Assembly: GCF_036634175.1 (NCBI RefSeq)
Contig: NZ_JAZIFX010000001.1
Location: forward strand, 2,976,001 to 3,040,000
Origin: Streptomyces sp. P9-A2
GTDB lineage: Bacteria; Actinomycetota; Actinomycetes; Streptomycetales; Streptomycetaceae
Reading direction: 5' to 3'
DNA: 64,000 bases
The translations under genes were made by a program, and so were the position numbers. Under the pieces are notes generated by a model. That model was not told the origin of the DNA. It saw nothing but the letters and a program-made list of their open reading frames with translations, and did no database searches. Positions 26,771-35,781 of this stretch are shown here, piece after piece; positions within the stretch are counted from its first letter, which is position 1, and every line of letters begins with the position of its first letter.

Positions 26771-27451
26771 TCACCGTCCGCGTGCCGACGGAGCGGCCTC
26801 GAAGCGGCTCTGCGCGCGGTCGAGCGCCTCGTCCACGTCACAACCGCGGGCCTGGAGCCAGCGGAGGAAGTCCGTGATGACGTCGATCGCGGACTCCTCC
26901 GCCATCATCCGGCCCACTCTCCCGGGCCCGGGTTCATAGGAGCACTTCGGAGGTCGCAAGGTCGTGTACAGGCCCAACAGCGCCTCGGCACGCGTCACCG
27001 ACGGCTGGCTCGGAGAATCGTCGGGTGACGTGGACCCTGTAGCCAACTCGCACCATGTCACCTTGTGGTCCTCGTGGAGCTGAACGCCCCAGCGGTCCGC
27101 GAGGGCGTCGACCAGCGTCATACCGCGACCGCCTTCGGCGTCGGCGTCCGTGAGGACGACGGCGGGCAGGGCCCGGGTGTCCGGGTCGTGAACCTCGATG
27201 CGCAGGTCCGCACCGTTCATGGAGAGCACGAGCAGGCCCGGCGTACCGATACCGACGTGCGTGAGGACGTTGGACACGAGTTCGCTGACACAGAGACGGG
27301 CCGTGTCGACGAGTTCGGGTAGGCCCCAGGCCGCCAGGCGGAGTGCCACGACGCGGCGCAGCGTAGCCACCTCCTCGGGGTGGGAGGTGAACTCCACGTC
27401 CCACTGTTTTCGCGTCGTACGGGTTTCCTGGATCACGAGACTCTCTCCCAT
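26771..27451 (-). CDS. RsbW-like ATP-binding (anti-sigma type HATPase) protein
   Basis: A 226-residue protein from ATG 27451. Residues 35-145 form an HATPase_c_2 domain: VCVSELVSNVLTHV (N-box), LRIEVHDPDTRALP (G1 region) and GGRGMTLVDALADRWGV (G2 lid). Streptomyces encodes dozens of such proteins, most without a known sigma factor partner. The C-terminal 80 residues (MAEESAIDVITDFLRWLQARG) are an extra helical segment. It is divergent from an Scr1/WhiJ-type regulator and DUF397 gene, the standard three-gene WhiJ-like cluster. Probably a regulator by protein-protein contact, not a part of the defence operon it faces. Confidence 0.82.
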   Translation of the reverse strand: MGESLVIQETRTTRKQWDVEFTSHPEEVATLRRVVALRLAAWGLPELVDTARLCVSELVSNVLTHVGIGTPGLLVLSMNGADLRIEVHDPDTRALPAVVLTDADAEGGRGMTLVDALADRWGVQLHEDHKVTWCELATGSTSPDDSPSQPSVTRAEALLGLYTTLRPPKCSYEPGPGRVGRMMAEESAIDVITDFLRWLQARGCDVDEALDRAQSRFEAAPSARGR

Positions 27452-27651
27452 CGGAGTTCTCCCTGCTCGTCGCGATGCACCATCGGAGCGTCACGACCAC
27501 TCACTCTGTGTGTCGCTCCGTCGCCCAGGATGACGCCGGCACATCCCTTCATGCAATGTGCACAGCGGGATTCCCACTTCCGAGTGATTGGCAAGCAGCC
27601 CTCTTGGCATGAGACTGAACTCTCGTTACGCACCACGTGGAGGAGAGCGGG

Positions 27652-28500
27652 ATGGCCGGTTCACCGACGGCACGCCGTCGGCGTCTGTCGATCGAGCTGA
27701 AGAAGCTCCGGGAGAAGAGCGCGCTGACTTGTGCTCAGGTCGGGCAGGCGCTGGACTGGAGCGGCTCCAAGGTCAACCGTATGGAGACGGGCAGCGGCAG
27801 GGTCCAACCGTCCGACATCGACGCGCTGTGCCGGTTCTACGCGACGAGTGACGAGCTGCGAGAGTTCCTCAAGTCGCTGGCCCGTGAGGCGAAGACCCGC
27901 GGCTGGTGGCAGGTGCACGGCGCCGGTGTGCCCGAGTGGTTCAACATCTACATCGGCCTGGAGCAGGACGCCTCCGCGCTTCGCCAGTACCAGTGCGAGT
28001 TGCTGCCCGGTCTGATGCAGACCGTCGCGTACGCCCGCGAGTTGCACACCACGGGCGCGCACCTCTCGCCGGAGGACATCGATCGGGCCGTTCGAGTACG
28101 GCTGGAGCGCCAGGAGATGCTGACACGCCCCGACGCCCCCGAAGCTTGGTTCGTCGTGAACGAGGGTGCGGTGCGCAACGTCATCGGCGACCGCGCCTTG
28201 ATGCGGGAGCAGCTCGAACGAGTACTTGACTCAGCCGCGCTGCCGAACGTGACCCTGCAGGTGCTCCCCTTCGACGCGGGCACGTACCCGGCCACCGGCT
28301 CCTTCACCATGCTCGGTTTCCCCGCCCCTGAGGACCCGGACCTGGTGTATCGGGACGGCATCACGGACGCTGTCTACCTGGAGGGCGAGCATCACGTCCG
28401 CGAGTACACCAAGGCTTTCGACGGTCTGCGCGCCGCGGCCCTGAGTCCTCAGCGCTCCGCCCAACTCATCAAGTCAGTGGTGAAGGAGTACGCGAAGTGA
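27652..28500 (+). CDS. WhiJ/Scr1-family XRE transcriptional regulator
   Basis: A 282-residue protein from ATG 27652, preceded by GGAGGAGAG; an in-frame ATG at 27637 lacks a site. Residues 12-70 form an XRE helix-turn-helix (SIELKKLREKSALTCAQVG then KVNRMETGSGRVQPSD). The rest is the DUF5753/Scr1-type domain (WFNIYIGLEQDASALRQYQ, LPGLMQTVAYAREL, VLPFDAGTYPATGSF). Such proteins repress development-related promoters in Streptomyces, and their activity is modulated by the DUF397 partner encoded immediately downstream with a GTGA overlap. Confidence 0.88.
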   Translation: MAGSPTARRRRLSIELKKLREKSALTCAQVGQALDWSGSKVNRMETGSGRVQPSDIDALCRFYATSDELREFLKSLAREAKTRGWWQVHGAGVPEWFNIYIGLEQDASALRQYQCELLPGLMQTVAYARELHTTGAHLSPEDIDRAVRVRLERQEMLTRPDAPEAWFVVNEGAVRNVIGDRALMREQLERVLDSAALPNVTLQVLPFDAGTYPATGSFTMLGFPAPEDPDLVYRDGITDAVYLEGEHHVREYTKAFDGLRAAALSPQRSAQLIKSVVKEYAK

Positions 28501-28706
28501 GCACCGCGGATCGGACCGGGCCGGCTTCGGCATGGTTCAGGTCGTCGTACAGCAACGGCGCGGGCGGGGAGTGCGTGGAATGCGCCTACTCCGCCGACGG
28601 CACGCTCATACGTGACTCGAAGCGGGCGGAAGGCCCGGTGGTTCATGTGCGGGCTGGTGCGTGGAGCGCGTTCGTGCGGTCTCTGACCCGCGATGTCCCC
28701 AGGTAG
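28497..28706 (+). CDS. DUF397 protein
   Basis: A 69-residue protein overlapping the WhiJ-like gene stop (GTGA). WFRSSYSNGAGGECVECAY and IRDSKRAEGPVVHVRAGAW, followed by FVRSL, are the hallmark DUF397 pattern. The family pairs almost always with Scr1/WhiJ-type XRE proteins and is thought to act as a modulator or antitoxin-like partner. Confidence 0.9.
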   Translation: MSTADRTGPASAWFRSSYSNGAGGECVECAYSADGTLIRDSKRAEGPVVHVRAGAWSAFVRSLTRDVPR

Positions 28707-29023
28707 AACCACGATTCCCGCAGGCCCGTACCTTCGGGTGAGGGTGGTGGTGGGGATCAGCGCAGTATCGACTCTCCGTTGCTCACGGCCGTGGGCCGCT
28801 CCGGGGTCGGTAGTGCGGGTCACCTGAGGCGGCCAGGTGGTTCCCTCCGCATCCGGCATCGGAAACCGGCCGCGGTTCGGGACCGACTAGCCGCTCGTGA
28901 AGCCGCGGAGGGCCGTAAGAGGCTGGTGGCGTATGGGTGGCACCTCGTGGGCGGGGTCGGATTTCCGGACGACGAGGGGTGGGAGCCGGGTTCGGTGGTC
29001 GGTACGCGTCCGGCGCCGGCGTG
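28707..29023. other. Convergent intergenic region, nothing identified
   Basis: A 317-bp gap between the DUF397 gene and the convergent HTH protein gene. I see no gene, strong hairpin or repeat. Confidence 0.5.
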
Positions 29024-30193
29024 TCACTCCGGCTCGATGATGAACACCTGGCCGTTGGCGTCCTGCACGGTGCACCGCTGGGCCACGGCCACCGCGCCCG
29101 CCTTGTCGGAGCCCTGGGAGCCGTCGGGGTCCTCGGCGCTCTCGCGGATGCCGACGCACAGGGGTTCCGCGTCCTGGGCCGGCCTGAACCGCCAGTGGTC
29201 CGTGCCGCCGCCGGGGGCGCGTTCGATGCGGAACCGTTGGGCGGTGCTGCCGCCCTGGCAGGCCTTCCAGGGCCAGGGTTCGAGCATCCCGTGGAACGGT
29301 CCCCCGTCGAGGACGGTGAGGCAGCCGGGGCCGTGGTCCGGGTGGTCCCACTTGATGATGTACAGGCCGTCGGACTCCCGTTGGAGATACGTGCGCGGTG
29401 GCACCGCCTCCGTGCAGGGCCGCTGCACGGCGACCGTCTTGGTGTCGCCGTCCACCCGGGCCTCCCCGTCGGTCAGGCACAACGTCGGCGCCCCGACCGG
29501 CCGTACCCGTGACCACCCGGGAGTCGGCCCGGCCGCCACGGGGGTGGCCGCCGGATTCATGGAGGCCACCGGGCCACCGTCCTTGGAGTCCCCCGTCCGT
29601 TCGTCGTCCGGCAGCAGGACCACCGCGGCGATGACGAGCAGGACGACCGTCCCGAGCGAGGCCAGCGCGACGATCGGGGCGAGCGGTGCGGTACGCGTAC
29701 GACCGCCACCGGCGGCTCCTCCCCTGGCAGCCTCTCCCTTGGCGGCCCCTCCCCTGGCGGCTTCGCCCTCGGCGGCCTCGTCCTCCGGGGCGCGGCCCGC
29801 CCCCGGGGCACCACGGCCCGCCCCCGGAACGCGGTCGGCGTCCAGGGCGCGATCGGACTCCGGCGCATCGCCGGCCCCGGAGGCCTCCGGCCTCTCCGCG
29901 TCCGCGAGGCGCTCGCGCTCCGCGAGCCGTTCCCGGGCGGCGAGCCACTCGGCCACGTCCTCCCCGGGGCTGCAGGCCCGTACCAGCGCCGAGACGAGCT
30001 CGGCCCGCGGCAGTGCGTCCCGGCGCAGGACGTCCGCCAGGGTGCTGCGCGCGAGTACCTCGCCGCGTTCGGCGGCCCGCTCCTCCAACTGCCGGTAGGT
30101 CAGCCCGCTGTGCTCCTTGAGCCGCCGCAGCAGTCCGACGTACTCGGCCGGAGTCCGCGCCCCGCCGGGCTCCAAGCCGCCTGAGATCGCCAT
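29024..30193 (-). CDS. Membrane-anchored HTH protein with ricin-type beta-trefoil-like exterior domain
   Basis: A 389-residue protein from ATG 30193 (MAISGGLEPGG); upstream in-frame sequence to 30385 is not coding-like. Residues 15-75 form an XRE-like N-terminal helix-turn-helix (TPAEYVGLLRRLKEHSGLTY then RQLEERAAERGEVLARS), as in many Streptomyces membrane-anchored HTH proteins. An Ala/Gly/Glu-rich linker with EAARGGAAKGEAARGG repeats follows. One membrane span (LAPIVALASLGTVVLLVIAAV) is near 190. The exterior part has paired cysteines and repeats such as LCLTDGEARV, GCLTVLD and LCVGIRESAED, resembling a ricin-type or bacterial lectin beta-trefoil. It may sense cell-wall carbohydrate and signal inward. 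The exact fold is an inference. Confidence 0.72.
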   Translation of the reverse strand: MAISGGLEPGGARTPAEYVGLLRRLKEHSGLTYRQLEERAAERGEVLARSTLADVLRRDALPRAELVSALVRACSPGEDVAEWLAARERLAERERLADAERPEASGAGDAPESDRALDADRVPGAGRGAPGAGRAPEDEAAEGEAARGGAAKGEAARGGAAGGGRTRTAPLAPIVALASLGTVVLLVIAAVVLLPDDERTGDSKDGGPVASMNPAATPVAAGPTPGWSRVRPVGAPTLCLTDGEARVDGDTKTVAVQRPCTEAVPPRTYLQRESDGLYIIKWDHPDHGPGCLTVLDGGPFHGMLEPWPWKACQGGSTAQRFRIERAPGGGTDHWRFRPAQDAEPLCVGIRESAEDPDGSQGSDKAGAVAVAQRCTVQDANGQVFIIEPE

Positions 30194-30415
30194 TCCGTCA
30201 TTGTCGTCACGCGCCTCACACCCGGCAATCCCCGTCCCGGCCACGTCGGGCGTCCCGCCACCGCCGTTCCGGACAGCCTTCCGACCGGCCCGGACAGCCC
30301 GGTTCTTGTCCCGGACAGCGCGAACCGTTGCCGGACAAGCCCCCACGGCCCAGGCTCTGTTGATGTCGCCGCAGGCCGGACCCACGGGGGTGGACCGGCC
30401 TCGGCGGCCACCGGC

Positions 30416-30865
30416 TCAGTCGACGATCGGTGAGACGGCGACGCAGCCGGTCGCGGAGACCGTGCCCGCGTCGGACTCCTCGGCCAGGGTCTTGCCCTTG
30501 TGAAGGATCTTGCAGGAGAGCGCGCCCGAGCCGTCGGCGTCCACGGTCACCGGTATGACGGCGGGCGCCTCGATCCCACGCAGTTTCACCGTCTTCTTCC
30601 ACGGCAGCGTGGGGTTGTTCACCGTCTCGAACTTCGGGTCGGTCGCGTCCCCGCCGCCCGCGTTGAAGTCGATGGAGTCGGCCTTCTCGCCGGTCACCTC
30701 ATAGGTGACCTCGTACTCTTCGTCGAGCTGTCTGTCGACTTCCTCGACCAGCTCGTCCTCGACCTGCCGGGCGGCCTCGTCCTTGGCCTCGGAGCAGGCA
30801 CCCAGGCCAAGGACGAGGCCGCCCGCGACGAGCGCGGACATGAGGGAACGACGGATGTGTTTCAT
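30416..30865 (-). CDS. Secreted lipoprotein, MmpS-like or DUF4333-like
   Basis: A 149-residue protein from ATG 30865 (MKHIRRSLMSALVAGG). The signal sequence ends in the lipobox LGACS, so it should be lipid-anchored. The mature part opens with a charged helix (EAKDEAARQVEDELVEEVDRQ) and continues with YEVTYEVTGEKADSIDF, LPWKKTVKLRG and GALSCKILHKGKTL, a small beta-domain like those of MmpS transport accessory proteins. In mycobacteria MmpS proteins partner MmpL exporters; no MmpL gene is near here. Divergent from the next lipoprotein gene. Confidence 0.68.
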   Translation of the reverse strand: MKHIRRSLMSALVAGGLVLGLGACSEAKDEAARQVEDELVEEVDRQLDEEYEVTYEVTGEKADSIDFNAGGGDATDPKFETVNNPTLPWKKTVKLRGIEAPAVIPVTVDADGSGALSCKILHKGKTLAEESDAGTVSATGCVAVSPIVD

Positions 30866-31395
30866 GCTGATTGATCCCCCGATCACACCAACTGTGCTGG
30901 TCGTGCGCAACAGTTGAAGAAAGAGCAAGTCATCTCGTTATCGGCTGCGCGAAGCCGCTTGTCAATACCGGCACCGGCTGCCTCGCACTGTCGAACGGTG
31001 AGAGAGGCCGCCGAACCGAGCCCGTTCCGACGCGAGCCCTGGCAGGGTCCGGTCGGGTTCGCCGGCCGGTGGCGTGTCCGTGAAGAGACGGCGCCGTCCC
31101 GAGCCTCACCGGGGTCCGGCGCGTCCTCCCCTCAACTCTTCGAGCGGGGGCCCCGTGGCGCTGCCGTCGCTCTCCTCCACTCCCGGCTTCGACGGGTTCC
31201 CGCGGAAGGCTTCTGCCCGGCGAACCGGTCTGGGCCACTCCAACCGTCCGTGGCCATGTCACCGGTTGGTGACAGCGTTGTCCTGGAGCGGAGACGCCGG
31301 TATCCCTTCGGCCCGTGGCCCCGTCATAGTCATCAAGCGACCACCGGAAGCCGTCACGGCTTCTGCATCAACTACCGCGTATTAAAGGGGATTTC
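30866..31395. other. Long divergent intergenic region with an 18-bp inverted repeat
   Basis: This 530-bp gap separates two divergent lipoprotein genes. Open frames within it lack coding character. A perfect inverted repeat, TGTCACC-GGTT-GGTGACA, lies at 31257-31274, about 120 bases upstream of the plus-strand gene, and could be an operator. No other structure was found. Confidence 0.45.
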
Positions 31396-32052
31396 ATGTC
31401 CAGCAACCGCCGCAGGGCCTTACTCGTCTCCGCAGCCGTCGTGTGCGGCACCCTGCTGATGACCGCATGCGAGGACGGGGATGTGGACGCCGGTGCCGGC
31501 CCCACGCAGGACTCCTCGTCGGCCGCCCCCTCCGACTCGTCGACCGCAGACGGCGGCCAGAACACCGACAAGGGCTCCGACGCGCCGAGCGAGGAAACCG
31601 GGGAAGCGGACGGATCCGGCGCCGACACGGGCGACGGCAAGCGGGTGCCGGTCGAGCAGAGCTGCGGCGCCAACGACATCTCCTGGAGCACCAGGTCCGA
31701 GAGCCAGGCCGGCGGCTACATCCTGATCATGGCCAAGGCGAAGTCGGGGATCACCTGCTACCTGCCCGCCGAGCTTCCGACCGTGGCGTTCGGCTCCGAC
31801 GGCACCCAGGCGGGTCCCGCGGAGCAGTCCGTCGGCGAGCAGATCAAGCTGAGCGGGAGCACCACCGCCTACGCCGGGGTGAACCCGAAGACCACCAACA
31901 GCAACGGTGGCAAGGAACTGGACAGCATCATCGTCGGCGTCGGTGATGAGGACCCCGACCCGGTCTCCCTCAAGGTCGGCACCATCACCGTCGACAGCCC
32001 GGTCGTCACCAACTGGCACACCGCCCCGGCGGAGGCCGTCCCCTTCAGCTGA
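31396..32052 (+). CDS. DUF4232-type secreted lipoprotein with a TTA codon
   Basis: A 218-residue protein from ATG 31396, preceded by AAAGGGGA. A signal peptide (RRRALLVSAAVVCGTLLM) ends in the lipobox TACE. A low-complexity Ser/Thr/Asp/Gly linker (residues 30-85) precedes a beta-rich C-terminal domain with ISWSTRSESQAGGYILIMA, CYLPAELPTVAFGS and LSGSTTAYAGV, as in DUF4232 proteins. Two cysteines (SCGAND and ITCYL) probably form a disulfide. Codon 9 is TTA, pointing to bldA control and late expression. Function unknown. Confidence 0.75.
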   Translation: MSSNRRRALLVSAAVVCGTLLMTACEDGDVDAGAGPTQDSSSAAPSDSSTADGGQNTDKGSDAPSEETGEADGSGADTGDGKRVPVEQSCGANDISWSTRSESQAGGYILIMAKAKSGITCYLPAELPTVAFGSDGTQAGPAEQSVGEQIKLSGSTTAYAGVNPKTTNSNGGKELDSIIVGVGDEDPDPVSLKVGTITVDSPVVTNWHTAPAEAVPFS

Positions 32053-32200
32053 ACGGATCGCGGATCGAGGTCTGCGATCCGTCCTGGGGCCTGTCCTTGA
32101 TCCTCTGCGGCAGATGTGAGCACGGCGCCGGAGCGCGTACGAGAACTCGCGTACGAAAACTCCAGTGCGCCGGCTCGCACACCTCTGCGACCATCCCCGA

Positions 32201-34372
32201 ATGGCGCACAGTCTCGAATCGTTGGTCATCCGGCACACCCACCGCCTTTCCTCCCCCGGGGGTTCCGCCGGTCAAGGAGCCACCGCCGCACGGCAGTTCG
32301 ACGCGGCGCTGACGTCCGTGGGCTTCAAGCTCTCGGCGGAGCTGCTGGAGCGGCTGTCGGGGCTGTCCGAGGCCGCGGTCGTGCACACCGCCAGGCGGAC
32401 GCTGCGCACCGTGAGCGAGATGGTGGGCGACCACGTCCGGCACAACGCGTACTTCATCGACTTCCCGGCGAACGTGCCGGACACCGAAGAGTTCTGGATG
32501 CGGTGTGTGGCGAAGGCCCTCGGCGACGACACGTCGCGCGAGAGCGTGCTGACGCAGTTGGCCCGCGGGACGCTGGACCTGATCGGCCTCCCCACGTACG
32601 GCCGCTACCAGCACACCTACGAGGAGATGCTCGCGGCGCATGACGAGCTGATCGCCTCGGCGGGCGACCGGGTGACCGTCCTGCACCTCGGGCGGGGCCT
32701 GGACGACGAACTCACGGACCTGTACCTGGCCCTGGCGGGCAGCACGACGCCGCTGGGCGAGGAGCACCTGCGCGACCTCGGAACCCTCGCCGAGTGCTGC
32801 GCGCTCGGTCCCCAGCCGGAGTCGATCCCGGTCCGGGAGAACCGGGCGGTCGTCAACGCGGCCCGTCTCGCTGTCGACGTGGACCTCCTGCTGGACACCG
32901 TCACCGACGTGCTGCGGCTGGCCTGCGCGCTGTCGGGCGGCGACGTGACGCTGCAGGAGCCGACCCGGTTCCGGACTCTCCCGCGGCCGACCCGCCGTGC
33001 ACTGCTCGCGGGCCTCGACGCCGTGGTCGCGGCGAACCCCGCCAAGCTGGCCGATGTGCACGCGCACCGCGAGCCCTTCAAACGGCTCGGTGAGCGTCTC
33101 CACCCGCACGAGTACCCTCGCTGGCCGCACGCCGCCGATGTGTTCGCGGTGGCGCGGGGCGAGAAGGAGGCGCGGTCCTTCGACAGCCGTGTCGAGGAAC
33201 TGCTCGGCGAGTCCGACGTCCTCGGTGCGGCGCGTCTGCTGAAGTCCGCTCCCGGCAAGCTGTTCCGCGCCCTGGACCTCCTGCTGCGCAGCGCCGCCGG
33301 CCAGGACGAGCGGGACGCGGTGGTGGCCGCCGCGGTACAGGTCGCCCCCGAGGTCTCCGGCCGGGTCGTGCTCTCGGTCCGCGAGCACTTCCAGAACCGG
33401 GAGCGGGAGACCGGCGCACCCCGGATCTTCGTCAACCGCCGTGGCCGCGGCTGGGCCACCCCCGACGCCCGGCCGCCGGTCCCCGCCGCCGACCGCGATC
33501 GTCTGACCGCCGCCCTCGACACCGAGCTGCGCCGCAGGCTCCCCGCACCGGGCCGGCTGCTGCTCGACCCCGACGTCCTCGACGTGGCGCTCCCACTCAG
33601 CGGCAGGGCGACCGCGGCCGGGCTCGGCGTACTGCCGCGAGGTTCGCTCTCGGCGGTCGACGGCGAACAGCTGCGCTTCTTCGTGTACTGGAAGGAGACC
33701 GAGCACCGGACCGACTACGACCTCTCGGCACTGCTCCTCGACGCGGACTACAGCACCCGCTCCTGGCTCTCCTACACGTCCCTCAGGGCTGTCGGGGGCA
33801 AGCACTCGGGCGATGTCACCGCGGCGCCCGACGGGGCCTCGGAATTCATCAACCTGTCGCTGGGCCGGGTACGCGGCGCATTCATCGTTCCGCAGGTCAA
33901 CATCTACGCCGGCGAGGGCTTCAAGGAGGTCGAGGAGTCGTTCTTCGGTTTCATGCTGCGCGACAGTGAACAGAAGGGCCGGCCGTTCGAGCCGCGCACG
34001 GTACGTATGAAGTCGGAACTCCGCGGGACGGGCCGGGTGGCGCTGCCGCTGGTGTTCCAACGCGAGGACGACGGCCGGTGGCGCGCCAAGTGGCTGCACC
34101 TGTACCTGAAGGGCACCTCGTCGGCCAACCAGGTTGAGCAGAACCAGGTGTCGGTGTCCAAGGTGGTGCGCGCCGTCGTGGAGCACGAGCACCTGACGGT
34201 GCGGTACCTGATCGACCTGATGTCCGGCGACACCACGGCCGTGGATCTGTGGGACGGCGGGCCGGTCCCGGACGAGCCCGTGACGTACATCGGTCTCGAA
34301 CGTCCCGAGGGGCTGCACCCGGACTCCCGGGTCATCACCCTCGAAAACCTGCGCGACGTGATCCCGGGCTGA
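32201..34372 (+). CDS. Large protein with C-terminal TerD-like stress domain
   Basis: A 723-residue protein; ATG 32201 gives MAHSLESLVIRHTHRL. The first 480 residues are helical with no motif I know. Between about 485 and 640 there is a TerD-like beta-sandwich: LRFFVYWKE, DYDLSALLLDADYS, GGKHSGDVTAAPDG and EFINLSLGRV match the calcium-binding D-x-D-x-S and H-S-G-D regions of tellurite/stress TerD proteins. Streptomyces encodes several ter-related proteins, often as large fusions. It is cytoplasmic by composition. No other ter gene is near. Its precise job is unknown. Confidence 0.7.
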   Translation: MAHSLESLVIRHTHRLSSPGGSAGQGATAARQFDAALTSVGFKLSAELLERLSGLSEAAVVHTARRTLRTVSEMVGDHVRHNAYFIDFPANVPDTEEFWMRCVAKALGDDTSRESVLTQLARGTLDLIGLPTYGRYQHTYEEMLAAHDELIASAGDRVTVLHLGRGLDDELTDLYLALAGSTTPLGEEHLRDLGTLAECCALGPQPESIPVRENRAVVNAARLAVDVDLLLDTVTDVLRLACALSGGDVTLQEPTRFRTLPRPTRRALLAGLDAVVAANPAKLADVHAHREPFKRLGERLHPHEYPRWPHAADVFAVARGEKEARSFDSRVEELLGESDVLGAARLLKSAPGKLFRALDLLLRSAAGQDERDAVVAAAVQVAPEVSGRVVLSVREHFQNRERETGAPRIFVNRRGRGWATPDARPPVPAADRDRLTAALDTELRRRLPAPGRLLLDPDVLDVALPLSGRATAAGLGVLPRGSLSAVDGEQLRFFVYWKETEHRTDYDLSALLLDADYSTRSWLSYTSLRAVGGKHSGDVTAAPDGASEFINLSLGRVRGAFIVPQVNIYAGEGFKEVEESFFGFMLRDSEQKGRPFEPRTVRMKSELRGTGRVALPLVFQREDDGRWRAKWLHLYLKGTSSANQVEQNQVSVSKVVRAVVEHEHLTVRYLIDLMSGDTTAVDLWDGGPVPDEPVTYIGLERPEGLHPDSRVITLENLRDVIPG

Positions 34373-34958
34373 GTGCTAGCGTTGCCCACGGCGAGGCCAT
34401 GAAGGGGCTTCCTTCTCAACTCCTTTCCTGAACAAGTCCTTTCGCTTTCCTCGCCCTCGACATCGACATCGACATCGCTCCGGGCGGTGCCCGCGCTCAC
34501 CGCGCGGGCACCGCCCGAGCCGTTTTCAGGCCCTGTTCCACGTAGCCACGGCCGAAGAGAACGGCGTGCACCAGCTCGACCTGGCCGAGACGCGGAAGGG
34601 GCGCTTCCACATCGAGACCACCGACCGGGTCCGATGGATCGCCGACATCCAGGTTCCTTCCTGACGAGCAGAAACGAGACCGCGCGGGAGCCTCCGGGGC
34701 TCCCGCGCGAACGGCCGGACCGCCTGCCCGAGCACCGAGCACCGAGCACCGAGGTATCACCGGCCGCAGAAGCCTGAATCGGCTCGCTGAGCACCAGCGA
34801 CGACGGCCACCTAGCCATCGCCTTCGGGCGCGAGACGGCCGTCCTGAAGCGGCAAGGTTCACCACACGACCGGCAGCGGTGGAAGTCGGTGGGGGAGACC
34901 GCCGGGGCCCACTGGAAAATCCGTGCGGTGAGGGCCCGGCAGGGCGGAGACTCGTTCC
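34373..34958. other. Intergenic region with a probable gene remnant
   Basis: A 586-bp gap. The interval 34400-34490 includes a short TCGACA-type tandem stretch (ctcgacatcgacatcgacatc at about 34456). A short coding-like fragment is listed separately; otherwise nothing is supported. Confidence 0.45.
34530..34664 (+). pseudogene. C-terminal fragment of an unidentified protein
   Basis: The frame from 34530 to the TGA at 34662-34664 reads ALFHVATAEENGVHQLDL then AETRKGRFHIETTDRVRWI and ADIQVPS. Alternation and composition look like the end of a real beta-rich domain, but no start codon or upstream continuation exists, so I read it as a decayed remnant. The parent family is not recognised. Confidence 0.35.
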
Positions 34959-35615
34959 ATGGTCGGCATGAGGGCGTTCCGGGAAGCGGTCACGGCATGG
35001 GCGGCCGGTGGGTCCCGTGAGGCCGGTGGGTCCGCGCGCGAGCTGGCGGCGCGGCTGCCCGTCCGGACGGCCATCCTGCTCGAAGGGCCGAGCGACGCCG
35101 CGGCGGTCGACGCGCTGGCCGGGCGTCGCGGGCTGGACCTGGAGGGTGAAGGGGTGTGCGTTTTGCCGATGGGTGGTGCGATGAGCGTCGGGCGCTTCGC
35201 GCGGCTCCTCGGGCCGTCCCCCGGTCTGGGGCTTCGCCTCACCGGGCTGTGCGACGTGGGGGAACGTCGCTTCTACGCCCGCGCCCTGGAGGGGACGGCC
35301 GCGGCGGCCGGTGCGGCACAGCGGCAGCGGTTCTTCGTCTGCGCGGCGGATCTGGAGGACGAGCTGATCCGCGCGCTGGGCGTGGCACGGGTGGAGGAAC
35401 TCGTCGAGGCGGAGGGCGACCTGCGGGCCCTGCAGACCTTCCTGCACCAGCCCGCGCAGCAGGGCCGCACCGCCCAGCAGCAACTGCGGCGCTTCCTCGG
35501 CACGAAGAAGGGGCGCAAGATCCGCTACGGTCGCGTTCTCGTCGAGGCCCTCGATCCCGACCGCGTACCCGCCCCGCTGGACGACCTGTTCGAGGATCTG
35601 CTCGCCGGCTTCTGA
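34959..35615 (+). CDS. TOPRIM-domain (OLD-like) nucleotidyl transferase/hydrolase protein
   Basis: A 218-residue protein from ATG 34959, with GGAG 10 bases upstream. VRTAILLEGPSDAAAVDAL at about 35-53 has the conserved Glu of a TOPRIM domain, and LRLTGLCDVGE near 90 supplies the acidic DxxE-like part. RFFVCAADLEDELIRALG and the basic FLGTKKGRKIRYGRVLVEAL segment match stand-alone TOPRIM proteins related to OLD nucleases, here without an ATPase domain. It may act as a DNA or RNA nuclease subunit, though no ABC-type partner is adjacent. The family is common in Streptomyces. Confidence 0.78.
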   Translation: MVGMRAFREAVTAWAAGGSREAGGSARELAARLPVRTAILLEGPSDAAAVDALAGRRGLDLEGEGVCVLPMGGAMSVGRFARLLGPSPGLGLRLTGLCDVGERRFYARALEGTAAAAGAAQRQRFFVCAADLEDELIRALGVARVEELVEAEGDLRALQTFLHQPAQQGRTAQQQLRRFLGTKKGRKIRYGRVLVEALDPDRVPAPLDDLFEDLLAGF

Positions 35616-35781
35616 TCCCTGGATCCCTGGATCCCTAGGGTCTCTGGGGGCGGCGGGGCAGACATGATCACCGGGTGGGGCGGGCAGGACGACGGGGCAC
35701 ATCCCGTGAGCGGCCTGGAGCGGTGAAGGAGCATGGGAGGATTCCGCACAGCCATAAGGCAGTTGAGGGCTCCAGGATCTG

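Noticed and set aside
35617..35637. GGATCCCT short tandem repeat after the TOPRIM gene
   Set aside because: Under three units of 8 bp; too short to suggest a function.
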